A stretch of DNA of 64,000 nt from the NCBI GenBank assembly GCA_944548615.1, contig OX155976.1, positions 7,397,822 through 7,461,821 of the forward strand, in the 5' to 3' direction. This stretch comes from Micropterix aruncella (Eukaryota; Arthropoda; Insecta; Lepidoptera; Micropterigidae). Under the pieces are notes generated by a model. That model was not told where the DNA came from. It searched no databases and saw only the letters and a program-made list of their open reading frames with translations. Made by a program: the position numbers and the translations under genes. Positions 62,311 to 64,000 of this stretch are shown here, piece after piece (position 1 is the first letter of the stretch; each line of letters begins with the position of its first letter).

Positions 62311-62449
62311 CTTTCAGAGGGAAATAACTTGTTATCCATACCTGGTTAAAGCAGTGATTTTTTATCTTACTTCTTCTCCGTGGTACCTGCACGACTTTGA
62401 AATGCATTACCAAACAATGTCATTTGGAGATATTGGCTACAGCGTGCAA
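62311..62449. other. Short repeat shared with 63165-63240
   Basis: TGCACGACTTTGAAATGC recurs at 63180 as TGCACGACTCTGAAATGC; the two flank the family A copy and may be ends of one element it entered. Confidence 0.4.
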
Positions 62450-63125
62450 ACCCGTCAGCCCAGAGAGCTTTAACAATAATGATCTTTCTGTCTCCCGTGG
62501 GGTGAGCATAAGCTGAGCTGACTTTGGAACGATACAGATCTAACATTCAGCAAAGCCACGAAGCCGTCAGAGCTTTACGGCGAGGCACTAGGCAGGTAAG
62601 TCAGTAGGCCACCTCGCCCATTGGCTACCAGTTTTGGTGGATTATCTCCGTCTGGAATTAACCTTCAGAATACCTCCGTCCTTCCGACTGGTCACGGGAA
62701 CGAAGTCGCTTGCGCGGCCTCTAATTGTTGTATTACGGCGGTAATTCAATATGAATGTATCGCGGACCTGAGCTTTCTTTGTCCGTAATGCCACAGGGGA
62801 TCGAGTGGCCCAAAGTCATTTCAAGAGTGGCATGACAACAGGTCAACATCCACTCTCACTGCTTAGGAAACAATATATTTCCATAGTCCACACACTCCTT
62901 CAGCAATTCAGAAGGCACAACCGATTGGCGTCGCCGAACGGTGCCCAGATCATCCAGTAGCGCCGGGATGCAATCCCTCCGGGAGAAACCGGTCCACCGG
63001 CTTTGAGGCCTGAGACGCGAGAGTCTTACCCAGGGTAGTCTTCCACACGAGGAGGCTTCTGAATAGAAGCTGAATTGTAAGTTGAGCCGATCCAAGAACA
63101 AAGTGGATCTTGTGGCCCAAGCTCC
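62450..63125 (+). repeat. Family A repeat, subfamily A2, diverged
   Basis: GGAATTAACCTTCAGAATACC, GAACGAAGTCGCTTGCGCGG, ATGTATCGCGGACCTGAGC, GTGGCCCAAAGTCATTTCAAG and AACCGATTGGCGTCGCC follow the family order from the head side to TTGTGGCCCAAGCTCC at the tail. Confidence 0.7.
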
Positions 63126-63240
63126 ACGAAACCGTTCGCTACTGGTCAAAGCGGTACTTTTTAGTTTCTCCTCGGAAGCTGCACGACTCTGAAATGCTTT
63201 ACCGAATAACGTCAGAACAGCTCCCAGCATCGCAACGTTC

Positions 63241-64000
63241 ATGGCCAGGATGAAACCTAAAATCATAACCCAAAAACATAACCAACCCTCCTCCTCCCTC
63301 CATTCTTCTTGGATTCCTTTTTCTTCCTTTTTAACACGCTTTTATTAGGTCGACCTGTATGTAACTATGTAATGGAATCTAAGGTAACTAATTTAACCAT
63401 CTTCCAAGGATCGTAGCGTCATGAAAATTGGCAGCTGTATGTAGTTCTGATTACAATACAATAATATGGTACTGTCGAACTGATCTGATGATGGAGTCGG
63501 AATATATGAACTGGGACTTCAGGATGGAACATCGTATCATAGCTGTGTTTGGACTTGTTAGAAAAGTCTTGAAATGAACTTTGACCACGATTAGGTTTCA
63601 AGGTCTGGTGATGTGGTTTTTACGTGCATTTATAAAAGCGTGTTTTTAGTGTATTTTTTAAAAACTAATAATTTATTTTTAATTCTTAGAAGCTGGACAA
63701 TTGGTGCGATGAAACAAATGAATTCAACAAGGACATTTTCTTCACGTGAGTTCATAATGTGTTCTTTTGAATCTAGAGAGCCAAGCTCAGGTATAAGTTA
63801 GTAGGTTTTATTTTTTAAATCAACTACCACATTACTATTTTTTTAAATACTTAATTCTCCTTCCTTTCGCTTGCATCTTTATATACTTTCAATTAATTGT
63901 TTTTAGCTTGTTATTATCATTTTCGTCTAGTTTTTAGTTTATTTTATAATTTCAAATTTTATTTTGTGTATCCAACGCAAACCTTTAGAAATTGACTTAA
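63241..64000. other. No gene recognised up to the window end
   Basis: AT-rich with pyrimidine-rich patches. A short plus-strand frame at 63613-63801 shows no known residues. Confidence 0.35.

Overview
The window looks like insect nuclear DNA, most likely lepidopteran. The reasons are an R1-clade non-LTR retrotransposon with overlapping ORFs, Helitrons with A|TC starts and CTAG|T ends, a Mag-like Ty3/gypsy element, CR1/Jockey-type LINE tails ending in short microsatellites, and mariner, hAT, piggyBac-type and Penelope-like (PLE) elements in AT-rich DNA. I see no rRNA gene, no ordinary tRNA gene, no CRISPR array and no prokaryotic gene. Nearly everything recognisable is a transposable element or a dispersed repeat.

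Only two long reading frames are intact: the R1-clade ORF2 (902-4069) and a gypsy gag-pol that lacks integrase (52017-55271). The best candidate for host-type coding sequence is a two-exon minus-strand model with a CXC-like cysteine-rich domain (56174-56853). Broken or partial coding remnants are a coiled-coil/FP-domain ORF1 cut by the window edge (1-565), several LINE reverse transcriptases, two LINE RNase H tails, an RTE tail, a mariner transposase, two hAT transposase C-termini and a Penelope GIY-YIG-type C-terminus.

Layout. 1-4.5 kb: the FP-type ORF1, then the GC-rich R1 element. 4.5-7 kb: repeat family A, a ~118-bp tandem repeat (family S) and a LINE. 7-12 kb: short interspersed repeats, a LINE RNase H tail, a piggyBac-type MITE and an RTE fragment nested in another repeat. 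12-24.3 kb: family A with a tRNA-like head, a deleted mariner, a Helitron, family S arrays, a segmental duplication and the second piggyBac-type MITE. 24.3-32 kb: MITEs, a hAT element, LINE fragments and more family A. 32-39 kb: a nest of MITEs, (AT)n tracts and two palindromic Penelope-like insertions, each flanked by a 12-bp target-site duplication (TSD). 39-46 kb: a polypurine tract, family A, and a 2.5-kb hAT containing an LTR and a LINE, followed by a solo LTR. 46-52 kb: a family S array, a TTAA-flanked MITE and two tandem family A copies. 51.7-55.9 kb: the gypsy element and Helitrons. 56-64 kb: the spliced CXC gene, diverged family A copies, nested Helitrons and a second LINE RNase H tail.

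The most distinctive feature is family A, a ~0.6-0.75-kb non-coding repeat present about fifteen times in both orientations and in at least two subfamilies. The two longest copies begin with a tRNA-like head carrying a Pol III B box and a perfect T-arm, so the family reads as a long tRNA-derived retroposon whose other copies lost the head. I cannot say whether it is already catalogued. Many insertions could be dated relative to one another because TSDs survive. All similarities were judged by eye; no database search was run.
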